Assembly (NCBI RefSeq): GCF_036323735.1 | Contig: NC_086020.1 | Span: forward strand, 83,639,710-83,703,709 | DNA: 64,000 bases | From: Rattus norvegicus | Lineage: Eukaryota; Chordata; Mammalia; Rodentia; Muridae | Direction of reading: 5' to 3' | Shown here: positions 48,021 through 60,840 of the stretch, piece by piece | Position numbering within the stretch: position 1 is the first letter of the stretch | How the letters are laid out: every line of letters begins with the position of its first letter | Notes under the pieces: generated by a model | The model's input: only the letters and a program-made list of their open reading frames with translations | What the model was told of the DNA's origin: nothing | The model's database searches: none | Translations under genes and position numbers: made by a program

Positions 48021-50654
48021 TCTATTAGAGATCAGTAAATGAAGGGCTCTGAGGAAAACGTACAACACAGGGGCCATGACTGTGGGCGAGTGTGAAAGAC
48101 GGAGCAATTGTTGGCAACTCTATTACTTTCTGAATTATATACTTTAGGTGTTGAAGTGTGGCTCAAAGGGAAGAAAATTAGAGAGCTAAATCTTGAGGAA
48201 TGTTTAAAATATGCATAATTAAGAGTTTGAGGTAAGGGCATTATAAGAAGGAACGCTTGACTGAGAGATGGAAATTGGGGTGTCTGAGACCCAATGTGGG
48301 TCCCAATCCATCACGGTCTTCAGTTCACGCACAGCCAGGCCCAGAGGCCAGACATGGGCATTGTTAGCTCATCTCTCTTATTTGTCAGAGATGTATTTAA
48401 TCAGCTAGAATACTTTGACTCTGTGGGTTCTGAACAAAACAAAACAAAACTGGTTTATTCATGATGCATTTCATGCCCCCAAAATACAGTCACGTTATCT
48501 GAACCTTCAACTGGACTGGAGCCCATCTGGATTATCCACTTTAGGAAAAATACTCAGAGGTTATCATAGGAGCATTACATAATGTTATCAGCATTTCTAA
48601 ACAGCCCTTATGCTTGGCTAACCTTACACAGACCTATCAAACCCCTTATCTGTGAACGACTAGTGAATGGTTCATAAAAGCAAGTAAGGGAAACTGTGAG
48701 AGCGCTGGATTCACAGGAAACCGGAAGTACTTGTCTTTGAAGAAACTTAGGGCTGAAAGTAAGAACCCTGACAAAGTGAGTTCTTATGTCTGACCATGTT
48801 TAAGAGCACTGGGAATAGGTGACTTGGGGAAACAGGAAATAAACTTGGGAGAAGTTCTATGTGACTCTTTGTGATCTATCAATGAGCAGTCACCAATCAA
48901 TAGCACAAATATACACAAAGTCACTAGGAAGTGGACTTAGTTATAGAAGATGCATGAAAATGGCCCCTCCTCCTGCTGTGGCCATGGTCAGGCAGGTGCC
49001 CCTGGGTCTCTCATGTGACCCTGCACACACTGTAGATTGCATTTCTTCTGTGTAAGTAAAGCTTATTGCCCCCACACACTTATTCAGGCAAACAGTGAAA
49101 GAGAGCTGTGCAGGCAGAGTAGAAAGCTGCCAGGCTCCTGCTCACAACCAAGGAGCTAGACCTCAGCCTGGGCCTACACTCAGATGCCAGAGTAGCCCAG
49201 AAAAGATGGTTGACCATGACCCCTTTTAAAATTCTAAGAGGAAGGAAAGCAGTCTCAGCTCCAGCAGTCATTTTTGTTGTTTAGATATTCCCAGTGGTGA
49301 TTGCAAACCTGACCCATCAAAGCATGGCCTTCCACTCCAGAGGACCTGCAATTCACCAGAGCTCTCTCCACACACACTTCTCTTTATCTGCAACTTCTGC
49401 CTCCAAGCCACACTGAGCAAGTACAATTACTCATCTTTGTGACAGAAGAGCCATCTGTCTTCAGGTCTCCAGGAGGTCACACCAAGGTGGCCAGACATTC
49501 TGAGTTCTAACGCGTCAGGATAGCCTGGGCCATTACCACTGCAGTGACTCAGGGCCATGGGCATGCAAGTCCTCTCACATGTCTTCCATGATTTAACCTT
49601 CCTGAATGAACATGGGCTCCAGACTTCTATGAGACAGAGAAACGGGGAGGCTGTGTTTCCCTACTGCTAGACACTGAATGTCTGCAAATGATTTGTCAGC
49701 AGATTCCTGCCTAAAAGCTTTGTCACGTTACTTGTAGAAACAGAAAGAGCAGAGACTCAGAATCAAATGGCCCACGATCAAATGCACAGCCTTACCATTT
49801 CCTGGCATCGTGACCTCGGGTAGATCACTTGTCAAGACTTTTTAACAGACCCAAAATGCACAAAACTTGAACACCAACACAGAGATATAGTAGACTGCTT
49901 GTATTCCATTTTCCCATTCCTGACAATTGCCAGAGTATTAAATAACCTCCTCCAGTAGTCAACGGAAATGTGTGATTTACCAGCAGAATCTTCTTTCTGG
50001 GCACCCAGGCATGCTCGCAGAACCCTGGAGGTCATTACACAAAGTCATTCTTCTGCACCATGTATCCAACCTGGGAACTTGTCTCAACCTCCTTCAAAGT
50101 CCCTTCACAGCCTCTGATGGAGGCCATGGGCATGTGTCCATCAGACCTTCTCTATCTTTTACATTCCCATGTGTGACATAAAAGTCATAAGCCCTGCCTG
50201 GCTGGAATTGTTGATGGTCAAACGGAGAGTAATCATCATGATGCGTTGTATACATGGAAGTCATCTTCGCAAGGGAGTCAGGGCTGCTGATGCAAAAAGA
50301 CTGTCATGCATGCCACTTGGTGCTCTCTGTCCCTGTCACCCTCTCCACAAGCTGCTGAGAGCGTGCAGCTAAAGGCTTCATTCTGTCATGATGACAACCA
50401 AGATTCACATCCATTGTCCTTCTCACTGCTCCTTTTTCCTTTCGTGCCCTGCTGGGTCCTGCTGTCTGGAGATACTGGACAGAGCCCTTTACCACAGTCT
50501 TTCTCCTAAGCAACCCCATTGTTTTATACTGGAGCCCAGAGGGAAGAATTGTACGTGTGGAGGCTTAGCAAAGCAAGACACAGGCTCAGGGATTTATGAC
50601 ATGAATGTGAAATGGAAACTGCCATAGGCTCTGTGGGTGGGTATTTCTGATGCA

Positions 50655-50655
<1 letters not shown>
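48021..50655. other. Unique intronic sequence
   Basis: No gene or confident repeat seen. Confidence 0.4.

Positions 50656-50658
<3 letters not shown>

Positions 50659-50691
<33 letters not shown>
50659..50691. repeat. (TG)n microsatellite
   Basis: Uninterrupted TG repeat. Confidence 0.96.
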
Positions 50692-50693
<2 letters not shown>

Positions 50694-50782
50694 ATGTGCT
50701 CGCACACACGCACCATCATAGTAGGTTGGGCATACTGAAGAGCACTATTGCTTTGAAGGTCAGAGTGAAGCCTGAGGAAGAG

Positions 50783-50843
50783 TAAGGCAAGCGGAGCCCT
50801 CCTCCATAAGACATGAGTTCAAGCAGAGCCCTCCTCCACACAA
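50783..50843. repeat. Tandem duplication, two units of about 40 bp
   Basis: CAAGCGGAGCCCTCCTCCAT and CAAGCAGAGCCCTCCTCCAC begin two consecutive units. Confidence 0.7.
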
Positions 50844-52634
50844 GTGTCCCGGCTTTGGTTCCACGTGCTTCCGTTTTGAAGTGAAATGAGCCAAAGCAGT
50901 CTTCCCACGACTCCCATTACGCTGCCATCTCCCACCTTGCCTCAGGCTCTCCGTTGTGCCCTCTCCATTCTTGAGCAGCTCATCTTCCTGTTCATCCCTT
51001 ACATTCCAATTGTGCTGAGCTCTTGATGCCTGGGACTGTTTTGTCTGACGTGCATATTTCCCCAGAGTGGCCAGAACCTTTCCCTCCTGGGTGCAGTTAA
51101 CCAGATGTGGCTGTCACTTCAATCTGTTTCTCCAGCCCTTAGCCACTCTTTATCCCTTCAGCCTTCTACACAATCTGCCTCTATAAACTTTTCCGCTGTG
51201 CCCCATTGAAATCAGATCTCAGACACAGTGCCCCTCCCCTTCTCCACCATCACAAACTAGCCCTGCTCCCCACATCGATGCCCAGGCATCATCCCTGACT
51301 CTGCCATGAAGCTATAGATCTTAGCCTCCAGCCACCTCGTTTTACATTCAGGGTCATATAAACAGCCATCTTACTGGCTTATTGGACTGAGCTCTTATGT
51401 GGGTTTCTTCTCTTTTGGCTTGACCTTTGCCAGTCCACTCTTGAGAGGACTGCAGGAGTGAGTAAACTTTCTAAAGCGTCAGTGTGATTCATGACTTCTG
51501 CCCCCCACCTTTCCCCATGGTCCTCAGCACAGAGTCTAGATATCTTGACACAGCTCATGAGTGCTTCCACAGCCAACCTGGGTCTCTTTCTCTAGCTTAT
51601 CCTCAAGGTGGACAAGCTATGCGACCGCACACGAGCTTCCCCCAGACCGTCCGTTAAGTCCGAATTTCATCCCATGGCTCGTCTCAACCTTCATTCTCCC
51701 TGTAGTTTCGATATTATTACCTCCCTCGAACATAAAATTTCTGAACTCTCTTTAATCCAAACTAAAGAGCACTGCTTAGTAATGTGAAACAGTTAAAACT
51801 GTGACGGGCTTAAATAAATTATTTTTAATTCACACTTTGAATTACTTTTCGGTATTTTAAACCCACGGCTAAGCCTCTGCCCGTATCCTGGCACTATACC
51901 ATTTAATGGCTCCATAAATATCTATGCCTATGGCAGAAAGAGTTTCCGTTCCTGGCTCAGATAGTCCTTGTTGGGAGAGTCCATGCCATCAATTTATTTA
52001 CATCACAACTCATCCATCCCTCCATAAACATTGAAATCACGCTTGTCTCCAACCCTGGAACAATTAATATTCACCCTAATAGAAAGCACCAAGTGAAGGA
52101 ATTCCCAAATGCATAAAGACCTGTGGAAAGAGACTCCATCTGTATGCATGAGAAATAAGACTGTAATCAGTGAAAGACGCCAATGCTGTATCTCGGGCAA
52201 TAGTAACGGAGATGCTTTTTAACTTTTTCTTTTAATAAAAAGTCACAGTTCTTACTTTATCTCTACTACTTTGATTACCCTCTGTGCCAAACTTAAAATC
52301 TCTCCTCACAGGCTGCAGTATCTGTGAAGATACAGCCCTCGGTTTAATGGCATAGAAAATTGAAGCTTATCTCATCCCCAGCCAGTGTAGATCACTGTTT
52401 TACTGCCTTCGGGAGGCGTTGTGTTCACGACCACTTTAGCAGACTTTCCTGAACACAGACTGGGTAACAGGCATTGAGCTTAAATTTCACTCAGCCCATT
52501 CTGCACCCAGAGAATTATTTACACGGCAGTAGCTTACAGTGTAAGCTTGTTTATCATTTGGACTCTGGATTTTTGTTGTTGTTGTTGTTCTTTTAGAAAG
52601 TTTGCTGTTCCCTATTAAAGTTTAAATCTTTGTG
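50844..52634. other. Unique intronic sequence
   Basis: No feature recognised apart from a short GTT repeat near 52573-52590. Confidence 0.4.
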
Positions 52635-52639
52635 TTTCT

Positions 52640-52810
52640 TAGGGCGGTTCTAGGTTCATACAAAAGCTAAGAGGGAGCACAGGTTTCTCATGGTCCCCAC
52701 TTCATACACAGACAGCTCCCCCCAGTGGTCAGCATGTGCCACCATGATGGGGCATTTGATCCCATTGATAAACACATCATAATCACTTAGAGTTTCACTG
52801 AGGGTTTGAA
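52640..52810 (-). mobile_element. Ancient mammalian L1 (L1M-type) 3' fragment, antisense
   Basis: GTTCTAGGTTCATACAAAAG, GAGGGAGCACAGGTTTCTCA and AAACACATCATAATCACTTA match the order of the ancient eutherian L1 3' region in antisense. The divergence is high. Confidence 0.5.
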
Positions 52811-52979
52811 CAAATGAACAGTGGGTGATCTATCAATGCAGTGTCCCACAGGTTTTCACTGGCCTGAAGGCCTTATATGTACTTCCTGTGGAATGTGTGT
52901 GTGTATGTGTTATCTGGGACTATATGTGTATGGGCTTGGGGGTAGGTGTCCGTGTGTGCATGCTTGTGTGTGTACATGC

Positions 52980-53222
52980 AGTGCCTAGAGGCAGACGTTG
53001 GGTATCCTGCCTTGCTTCTCTAAGACAGTCTTTCATTGAACCTAGAGTTATGCTGATGTCCAGCAAGCCCCAGGGAATCCTCTATCATCACTTTGTATAG
53101 AAGTACAGTTACAGGCACATGCTCAGCCACCCCCAGATGATTCCAAATGTGCTGGAACTGGAATTCACTCCCTCATGCTTACGCAACACGTCTTCCTACT
53201 CGCTGAACTGTCTCTGCAGCAA
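52980..53222 (-). mobile_element. B2/B3-type SINE, antisense
   Basis: AGACAGTCTTTCATTGAACC, TCCAGCAAGCCCCAGGGAAT, ACAGGCACATGCTCAGCCAC and TACTCGCTGAACTGTCTCTG are antisense B2/B3 signatures in order. Confidence 0.8.
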
Positions 53223-55655
53223 ATTCATCACTTTGAATCAAAGTCTTCTTCAATTGTAGTAAAATGCTATATTGATTTTAATCATTAAAATTTCAGACAA
53301 GAGCTTCATATTTGCTCTCATGCTGTGACAAAATGACTTCTTAAAAAAGAATTGTAACTGATGTGTCTGATCATTTCATATCCTGCCCGGTTGGGTTGGC
53401 ACCTACGCTGATAAAAACCGGTCAGCATGTCCCCTGTGGTCCCCCATGACATCTTTGTATATGACTCCTTCCTCACTTCTGGGGAGTACACAAGTTCAGC
53501 TCATCAGAAAGCTTCTCACTCCCCAGGTTTCACTCAACACCCATGACCTGGTCACAGAGTGTTAATGGGACTTCCCTCATAGGTCCAGTCTACAGGACCA
53601 AGGCCTCTTGGAAGGCCAAGCTACCCTTGGTAGGTGGGTGGGTGCCCTTGGTGGTTTTGAGAACAGCTACACTACCAACACCAGTCATCAGTCATCGCAG
53701 TTGTCTTGGATGATGACACAGGGCCCCTTCTCTGGGTAATTGATTTTGGATATTGAGGTACACTCAACCCTGCTCTGCCTTCTTAGTTATAATTATTCTA
53801 GCAGAAATCAGGAGGCAGCAGTGGCAAGAAGCTTCACACCAAAGTGAAAATTCTTGTGAGTAGAGAAGGCAAGTGGGATAGGAAGGTTAACATCTCTCCT
53901 CTTCTATGTCCTTAGCACAAGCCCTGTGCAGTTACTGCCAAAGGGTCAGGTCAGTCCCTGTCATTGGGTGACAGATGATTCTTCAATCACCTAACTGAAG
54001 CGCATGACTTTTAGTCTAAGATTAAAGTGCCCCCAGAGAAAAGACTACTCAGTCTCCCTAGGAGAATTAATTCATTCTTTCATAAATGCCAGTAGCAAAC
54101 CAAAGGTAGATAAGACATCGTAATCCAATTCTTACAGACATCCAGAGGAAATAGAAATAACTTAATTATCTTCCTGCTAGTGTTTCTGGCAGGTGGGGAT
54201 TTGTTTAAGGAATGCCCCTTCCCCATGGAAACATCGATAGCTTGCAGTGGCTCTTGTCTCTAAGAAGACTGAACCATCTATGCTGGAAACTCTGCAACAT
54301 CATGTGGTACTAGATTTTTCAACATGGGACACAAAACATAACTAATTTTAGACGTCCTCCCCTTTGTCATCTGGAGGGATAGACCTCAGGTTCCATCATC
54401 TCTTCAGGAAGTGGATAGTAAGCTTTCACAGGACTAGAGCCACACCCTTCCCAGCCTTTCTAACACAGGTCTCCCTTGTCTTCCTGATGTTGTATTCATT
54501 TCATTGGCTCTTGCTACTATTGCACAGACAAAACAAGAAATCAATAAGTAATTATGGATAAGCAAGGGAATGCTGCAGATTCCCTCGAGTGACAGAGTAA
54601 CATGGCTTGGTGGAGTCTTCTGACCGTGATGCACAGGTGACCAGCTGCCCTGGTCATGCAAACTGGACTGATGGGTGCATATGCAGTGTTCCCTCATCAC
54701 CTTCATCTCGGGGTACCTGTGAGAATTACAATACTGTTTTGGGGAACTGCCAAGGAAATCCACAGCAAGGCCAAAATTCAAAAATTGTGAAATCTCAAAT
54801 TTGCAATAAGGAGAGTGAGGACTATGTTAACGCCTCCTTCACTGTTTGCATGTTCAGAACTAATAGATTTTACTTCTTAGTTTCTAAGGTGATGATGGAG
54901 GAGCAGTAAGTCCCCTCTGAAAATCCATTAAACTCGTAGATCGGAAAGCTATTGTTTCACCAGGAGTTTATTAATCCTTCTACTATGCGAGAAAATTCTT
55001 CTCCAAGAAGTGACTAGAAAAATGGAAAGATTTGGTCCACATTTGAAAAACAAATAAACAAATATCTAAGGCAAAGCTTATGTCTCAAGGCCCTCAAGCA
55101 TAGCTCCTTATATGTTTTCTTTCTGAATCACTTGATGTCAAGAGAGAGTAGCAGAAGGAAAGGCTGAGGTTAAACTCAGCTATGAAATGCTCCCCTCCAT
55201 AAATCCAGGAATTTACTTGGTGATGCTGGTATTGACAAAGAAGGTCTTTCTTCATGAGATCCCTTGACCTCTAAGAGACAATTCTCAGACACTCATCATA
55301 TGATATCTGTCCAAAAACAAATGCACAAATGGGAATAGTAGCAAAAATCAATTGTGCAAAAGTGGAAATCGATGTCCGTGGCAGTTACTGAACACGCAGT
55401 GACTAAATTATAGCTCTTGCTCAAATAGATCCCCAAGGAAGGGAAACCCTCATAGCTGCACCCAAATTAAACACTTCCTCATTAATCCCACTCTATCACC
55501 AAGCTACACCCACATGGTTTTAAGTCAAAGACTGCAGGGACAAAAGGCAGGGGGAAAGACTCAATTAAGCACTAGGAAACTCAACAGGTTAAATGTAAGT
55601 TTATATATACATATATATAGGAGCTCACTTCATTCTCTTAATGCAAACTCAGTCA
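53223..55655. other. Unique intronic sequence
   Basis: No gene or confident repeat seen. A short ATATATACATATATAT stretch precedes the inverted repeat. Confidence 0.4.
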
Positions 55656-55730
55656 GTTGTTTTCTGGCAAATCCAAATAGACTGGGTAATGTTACACCTC
55701 CCAGTCTATTTGGATTTGCCAGAAAACAAC
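55656..55730. repeat. Perfect 31-bp inverted repeat with 13-nt loop
   Basis: The left arm 55656-55686 starts GTTGTTTTCTGGC and ends AGACTGGG. The right arm 55700-55730 starts CCCAGTCT and ends GCCAGAAAACAAC. All 31 positions are complementary. The spacer is TAATGTTACACCT. No TSD or transposon end was recognised. Confidence 0.99.
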
Positions 55731-56435
55731 ATTTGCCAGATGTTAAGTTTTCCCTTTTGTAGCTCCATCTTCTCTCTCTTTCATATGTCAATCCCATGCC
55801 TGCCAAGCTGGTTAAATAGAGGAGAAAATTAGCCCATGGTAAGGAAAGCCAGCCTTGCTAACAGAGTTGCATCTGGCTTTGCTCCCTCTCCGCAGGAGAC
55901 ATGTCCACATTTTACTTAGTTCTCTCCTGGGAGACAGTCTTATTCTTTGCTTGGAGACATAGACATCTCTGAGCCTTTCACATCTGTTGATGGATCACTC
56001 ATGCCTGGTCTCCTTAACTGGGCTCTGCAGAACTGTCCATTAACCTCAGTCTTCTGTTCAACCACTACAAGCAAACCACTCTAGATACAAAGGTTTCTTC
56101 CTTGTCAACCTGTATCGTGACACATGTCTCCCCAGCATCCCATCTGCTTTCCCATAGTGCCCCTCTCTCAAGCCTATCAACAAACATCCATCTCTACATT
56201 CATTCAACGCACAACTGGCCTCCTGTTTTGGTTGTCTTCTAGATTCTAGAAATTTCTAAGTGAGCATATTCATAGTGGATATGAACATACTTCCTCATTG
56301 CTTAACAGTGTGCTGCTCAACAGTTATTCCTTGAATGCTTTACAATTATTTCTTTCTGAATTCAATCCAAAACAGATATATGTTTCTCTTGTTTGTGATC
56401 TGATATTCTGAAGCTACTTTCTCTGAAAAAGAACC
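55731..56435. other. Unique intronic sequence
   Basis: No feature recognised. Confidence 0.4.
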
Positions 56436-56438
56436 AGG

Positions 56439-56455
56439 GTGTGTGTGTGTGTGTT

Positions 56456-56494
<39 letters not shown>
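56439..56494. repeat. (TG)n microsatellite, interrupted
   Basis: TG repeat with TTTGTGTATA interruption. Confidence 0.96.
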
Positions 56495-56496
<2 letters not shown>

Positions 56497-56999
56497 CCCT
56501 CTGTTCTCTTTCCCCAACCTCTATTCAGTCTTGCTCTGTAGATGCACATTCTCTTTGTACTGTCTTTGTCTCCTCTTCTCCTGACCACCCTGCTCCAATG
56601 TTCATACTGATATCTGCCTCACTTTTAAGTTTCCCCAGTTAAAGTTGGAGTTCAGTCTCTGTTTCTTCCCTGATGCCTATTGTATACGTCTGTCCCTTGA
56701 GGGCCATCCTCACAGCTGCCCCCATGCTATGCTGGAATTTTTTCTAAATGCTGAATCATCTGGGTGAGCTAAGGAGGACCTCTGGCTGTAACCTCAACTT
56801 TCATGGTTAAGATCTAACATGATAGAGGTTTCATTTGCTGCTCCGGTAGCCATCTTGGATGGCCTTGTGAGTGGGTGGGTCAGTTCCTCCCCCATGTACA
56901 TTTTGTACCTATAGCTCTAGTATACTATAAGGCCCATAGCCATCCTGGCATTGGTGTTATCATCTCCTCCACTGGCCTCTCTATTAGCAGGGACTCACT

Positions 57000-57165
57000 C
57001 ACCCATGCCTGGTAACCCAGGCCTGTAATCTCAGCTACTTCAGAAGCAGAGGCAGGAGGAACCCAAACTCAAGACCTGCTTGATCCTGCCTCAAACCGTA
57101 AATAAAAAAGGGGGCTGGGAAAGCAGTTCAGCAGCAGAGCTCTTGCTTACATATGCAGATCTCTT
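57000..57165 (+). mobile_element. B1-like plus ID-like composite SINE, sense
   Basis: CCATGCCTGGTAACCCAGGC, TAATCTCAGCTACTTCAGAA and GATCCTGCCTCAAACC form a B1-like monomer. It is followed by GGGGCTGGGAAAGCAGTTCA and AGAGCTCTTGCTTAC, an ID-like monomer. Confidence 0.65.
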
Positions 57166-58850
57166 TTTTTAAGTTTTAATTTCCCCAACTTTTTATTGTT
57201 TTTTTCCAACAAGCAGAAATCATAACACTACCTTTCATACATATTTGCACACTCTATTTTAATTATGGTGGTCACTATGCCATAAAGTTCTTCAAGAAAA
57301 CATTCTTCCACCAAAGAGGAGATCTAAATAAACACGTTTTCTTTTAGTTCTGCCTCCCCTCCCCCTTCACCAGAGCAATCAACTGGAGATGGATGTCTGA
57401 AAGGGTCCATCTTGGTCTCTGCTGTCCAGAGAGCAAGATAAAGAACAGAAATCCTCTTTACGGAGAATTTGTTCATCAAACAACTCCCAGGACTGCAAAT
57501 CCTTAAGGAAATTAAACAAGAGCCATCATGTGGGAGACAGTTTGGGGAATATTGTCCAGGAAGAAATGAAAATGAACTTTGGAGATCAATTTCTAATACT
57601 TCCTCCTCTGGGAAACACTCTTCTCTGGGTTTTTGATCATTAGTTTCCTTGCTTTGCTCTTACCTTGCAAGATATTCCTTCTTTTCGTAAAGTCCCTGTT
57701 CCTCTCTTTGCTTTGCATCTCACCTTATATAGTTGATCTCAGTGGCTCTCATCTGAATGCATCTGAACGCAACTGGTACCCACATTGACTTCTCTAGCTA
57801 CTGTCATTCCTGCACTTCAAATGCAAATGAGAGACAAGCCCTACAATGCCTTGTGATGTTTCCACAGGAGTAGTCCTTCCCAAAGGTCCTCATCACTACT
57901 TAGTTCTATCCTCCCCAAAGCTTTTCTTCCTTTCATTACCTGCGGCAATGCCTCCTTGGTTTTATTTCTCCATCCTTACCACCTTCAGAGTGCACTCCTC
58001 TGATTCCGTATTTGACCTTGCCAGTCTCCTGTAGAATCCAGTTTCTCTTAGGGTAACATCCTACCCTAGTCTCTGAGTCTACCTCCCCTTAGTTCTTTAG
58101 CCTCTCTAGCCTTGCTTCTCTGTAGGACACCTCAAGACCCTCTCATTGTCTACATACAAGTTAACTCTTCCATTTCCCTCTGTTTCCCCCAAACCTAGCT
58201 ATTTATAACCCCAGTTGCTTCTTCCAGGAAATCTTCAGGACTCTAGAAATCTCCATGTTAGGAAACACTAATTTCAGTCCAAGACTCTTAGCCTAAAGGC
58301 TACTACTGTGGCTGTACTAAAATGCTCACCCCCTCCTGTGTCTCCCCCAGGGGCCACACCTGTCACATTTTCTCTTCTCATCTAATACTGTGCTTCATAC
58401 TTATCAACCCTTATTTTATCTGCCTCTGGACTAAGGCATACTGGAGTATATTCAAGGCTAACCTCCTTTCCCTCTGTGAAACATTCTGTAGGAGGGGACC
58501 CAGTGAGCTTCCAAGTTAGTGATAGCTTAAGGTCATAAATGAAAAATACCTGACTTACATTGTGAAAATAATATATTAAAAGCCTTCTGTTCAGATGCAT
58601 GAACATGATTCCTGAACTTTGCTCAATTTTATCCCAAGTTTAGCTTTTTAGTATTAATTAGAACACAGAGGCCATAGTTAAAACATCATTAAAGTCAGCG
58701 TTTAAACATTTTTAATCAAAATAGAATTACATCACTTTCCCCCCCCCTCCTTTCCCTCCCTTAAGCTCCTCACAAAGCATTCTTTGATTCATTACCATGG
58801 CCCTCACTCCCAAGTTGATAGCCTCTTTTCTCTTTATTGTTATTTCATAC
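57166..58850. other. Mostly unique intronic sequence
   Basis: Pyrimidine-rich sections at 57600-58480 may contain very old L2-like sequence, but I cannot show it. No gene seen. Confidence 0.35.
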
Positions 58851-58851
58851 T

Positions 58852-58861
58852 CCTGTCTCTG

Positions 58862-58948
<87 letters not shown>
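58852..58948. repeat. Compound (CTGTCT)n(CT)n(TG)n microsatellite
   Basis: Hexamer CTGTCT copies, then CT, then about 50 bp of TG. Confidence 0.97.
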
Positions 58949-58949
<1 letters not shown>

Positions 58950-59270
58950 TTAGGGTTTTACTGCTGTGAACAGACATCATGACCAAGGCAACTCTTATCT
59001 CACAAGGACAACATTTAATTGGGGCTTGCTTACAGGTTCAGAGGTTCAGTCCATTATCACCAAGGTGGGAGCCTGGCAGCCTCCACATAGGCATGGGGCT
59101 GGAAGCTGAGAGTTCCACCTCTTGTTTTGAAGGCAGATAGGAGAAGACTGGTTTCCAGGCAGTTACAACAAGGGTCTTAAAGCCCATGCTCACAGTGACG
59201 CACCTACTCCAACAAGGCCACACCTCCTAGTAGTGCCACTCCCTGAGCAAAGCATATACAAACCATCACA
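58949..59270 (-). mobile_element. Rodent medium-reiterated repeat, antisense
   Basis: CTTAGGGTTTTACTGCTGTG, ACAACATTTAATTGGGGCTT, GTTCAGTCCATTATCACCAA, CCAGGCAGTTACAACAAGGG and GCCACACCTCCTAGTAGTGC are in the order of an abundant rodent repeat in antisense. The family name is uncertain. Confidence 0.8.
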
Positions 59271-60761
59271 CTGTGTGTGTGAAAATTCATATAAATACAA
59301 TCTGCTGAATCCATTTTTACTGATGGTCTGTATATGGTTTCGAGGCTGACCACTCTGCATTGGACAGCCAACAAGTGGGCTCATCCCTGGGAGGTACTCA
59401 CTCTCCTTTTTCTCGTAGTCACTAGTCCCCTGTAGTTCTTTGCCTAGGATTAGGACACTGGGAACATTTCCTCCTTTCAAGTTAACACATCATTGATATT
59501 GCCATCGGTTTGGTCTTGTTTATGCAGCCAGTTCTCAGGAGAGACTTTCACGGCAGACTTCCTAGAATTCTGGCTCGTACAATATTTCTGTCTCTCAATG
59601 TCCCCCGAGCTATAGATGCAGGAACTGTGACGTAGATGTAACTGTTGGGGTGGGACAGTTATCTCTGCATCGTGTCCACTTGTGGTTATGTGCTGGTCTT
59701 CATTTGCTGTAAAGAGGAGTCTTTGATTAGACTTGGTAGCTACACTTATCTGTAGGAATAAGGTTAAGGCTTAGAATGTAGTGAGGAATTATGCTGATCT
59801 AGTGAAGTTGCAGTAATAGATTCTTTTCTCAGGTCCGTGGCCTCGCTAGCCCTGGTAAGCTGGCTAGATGCCCAGTACAAGGTACTACTCCTCATGTGGA
59901 GTAGGCCTCGAGTTAAATTAGATGGTTTTGGTTGCCACCAACACATGCATGGCACTTATGGCATCTTTATGCATCTCTTGCCGCACTGGGAATTGTCACG
60001 GTTGATAGGTGTTACAACTGGAAAGGACTGCTTAACTGTTTCCTCCCCCTGGTAGCCTGAGTAGTATTTTCTGGAATCATGGAAGCTGAACCACAGGAAA
60101 GCAGTTATCATGTCAAGTGGTGTCTTTGGCAATAGGGGCCCACCCCCAACTCCTAAGAAGCAACCGAGGGCTACATCAATAGTCTATATTGTTCTGGGAG
60201 TCACTTTGACTTCCCTAGGCTGCGGCTAACAGAGGTTCCTCCTGCCTGACACCGGGGTAGTGTGTGGTTCTTGTGGGGAACATAATCAATCCAAGTGGCT
60301 TAACTCGTGCATACACAAACACTGACACACATATATACAAGCACATGCATTCATAATACTGTGTATAGTTTTAGGTAAATATAATATAAGATCATCTGTT
60401 AAGGCTTTATCAAACAGCCTTGGTGTTATTTGTCCCTTCTTCTCCTATAATGACAACCCTCTCTCCTCCCTAGTTTTAGCCCCATCTCAGTTATTCTGTT
60501 TGCCACTTCACATCACCTGTACCTACAGTCCCTTCTCAAGACACCTCCCGACTGTGACTCTCCTTATCCTTTCCTGGTTTCTGCAGACATTCCATGCTGT
60601 ATATTTATATTATATTTGGAGCAAAGAACCACAGGAGAAAGGGAACATATAGTATTTGTCTTTCTGGGTCTAGGTTACCTCATTTAGTAGGATCCTTTTT
60701 AGGTCCATCCTTTTATATTCATATTTCACGATGTCATTTTTCTTTACAGCTGGAGAGTGTA

Positions 60762-60810
<49 letters not shown>

Positions 60811-60840
60811 TATTTTCATTCTCCATTCATCTGTTGTAAG
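59270..60840 (-). mobile_element. Rodent L1 (Lx-type), 3' UTR to ORF2 3' end, antisense
   Basis: The longest L1 in the window. In + order: CTGCTGAATCCATTTTTACT, CAACAAGTGGGCTCATCCCT, CTCGCTAGCCCTGG, ACTGTGACTCTCCTTATCCT, CTTTCTGGGTCTAGGTTACC and TTCATTCTCCATTCATCTGT, i.e. 3' UTR then antisense ORF2 C-terminal code. A (TG)n array (60766-60809) interrupts it. It is decayed, with no intact ORF. Confidence 0.75.
60766..60809. repeat. (TG)n microsatellite within L1
   Basis: Uninterrupted TG repeat of about 44 bp. Confidence 0.97.
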
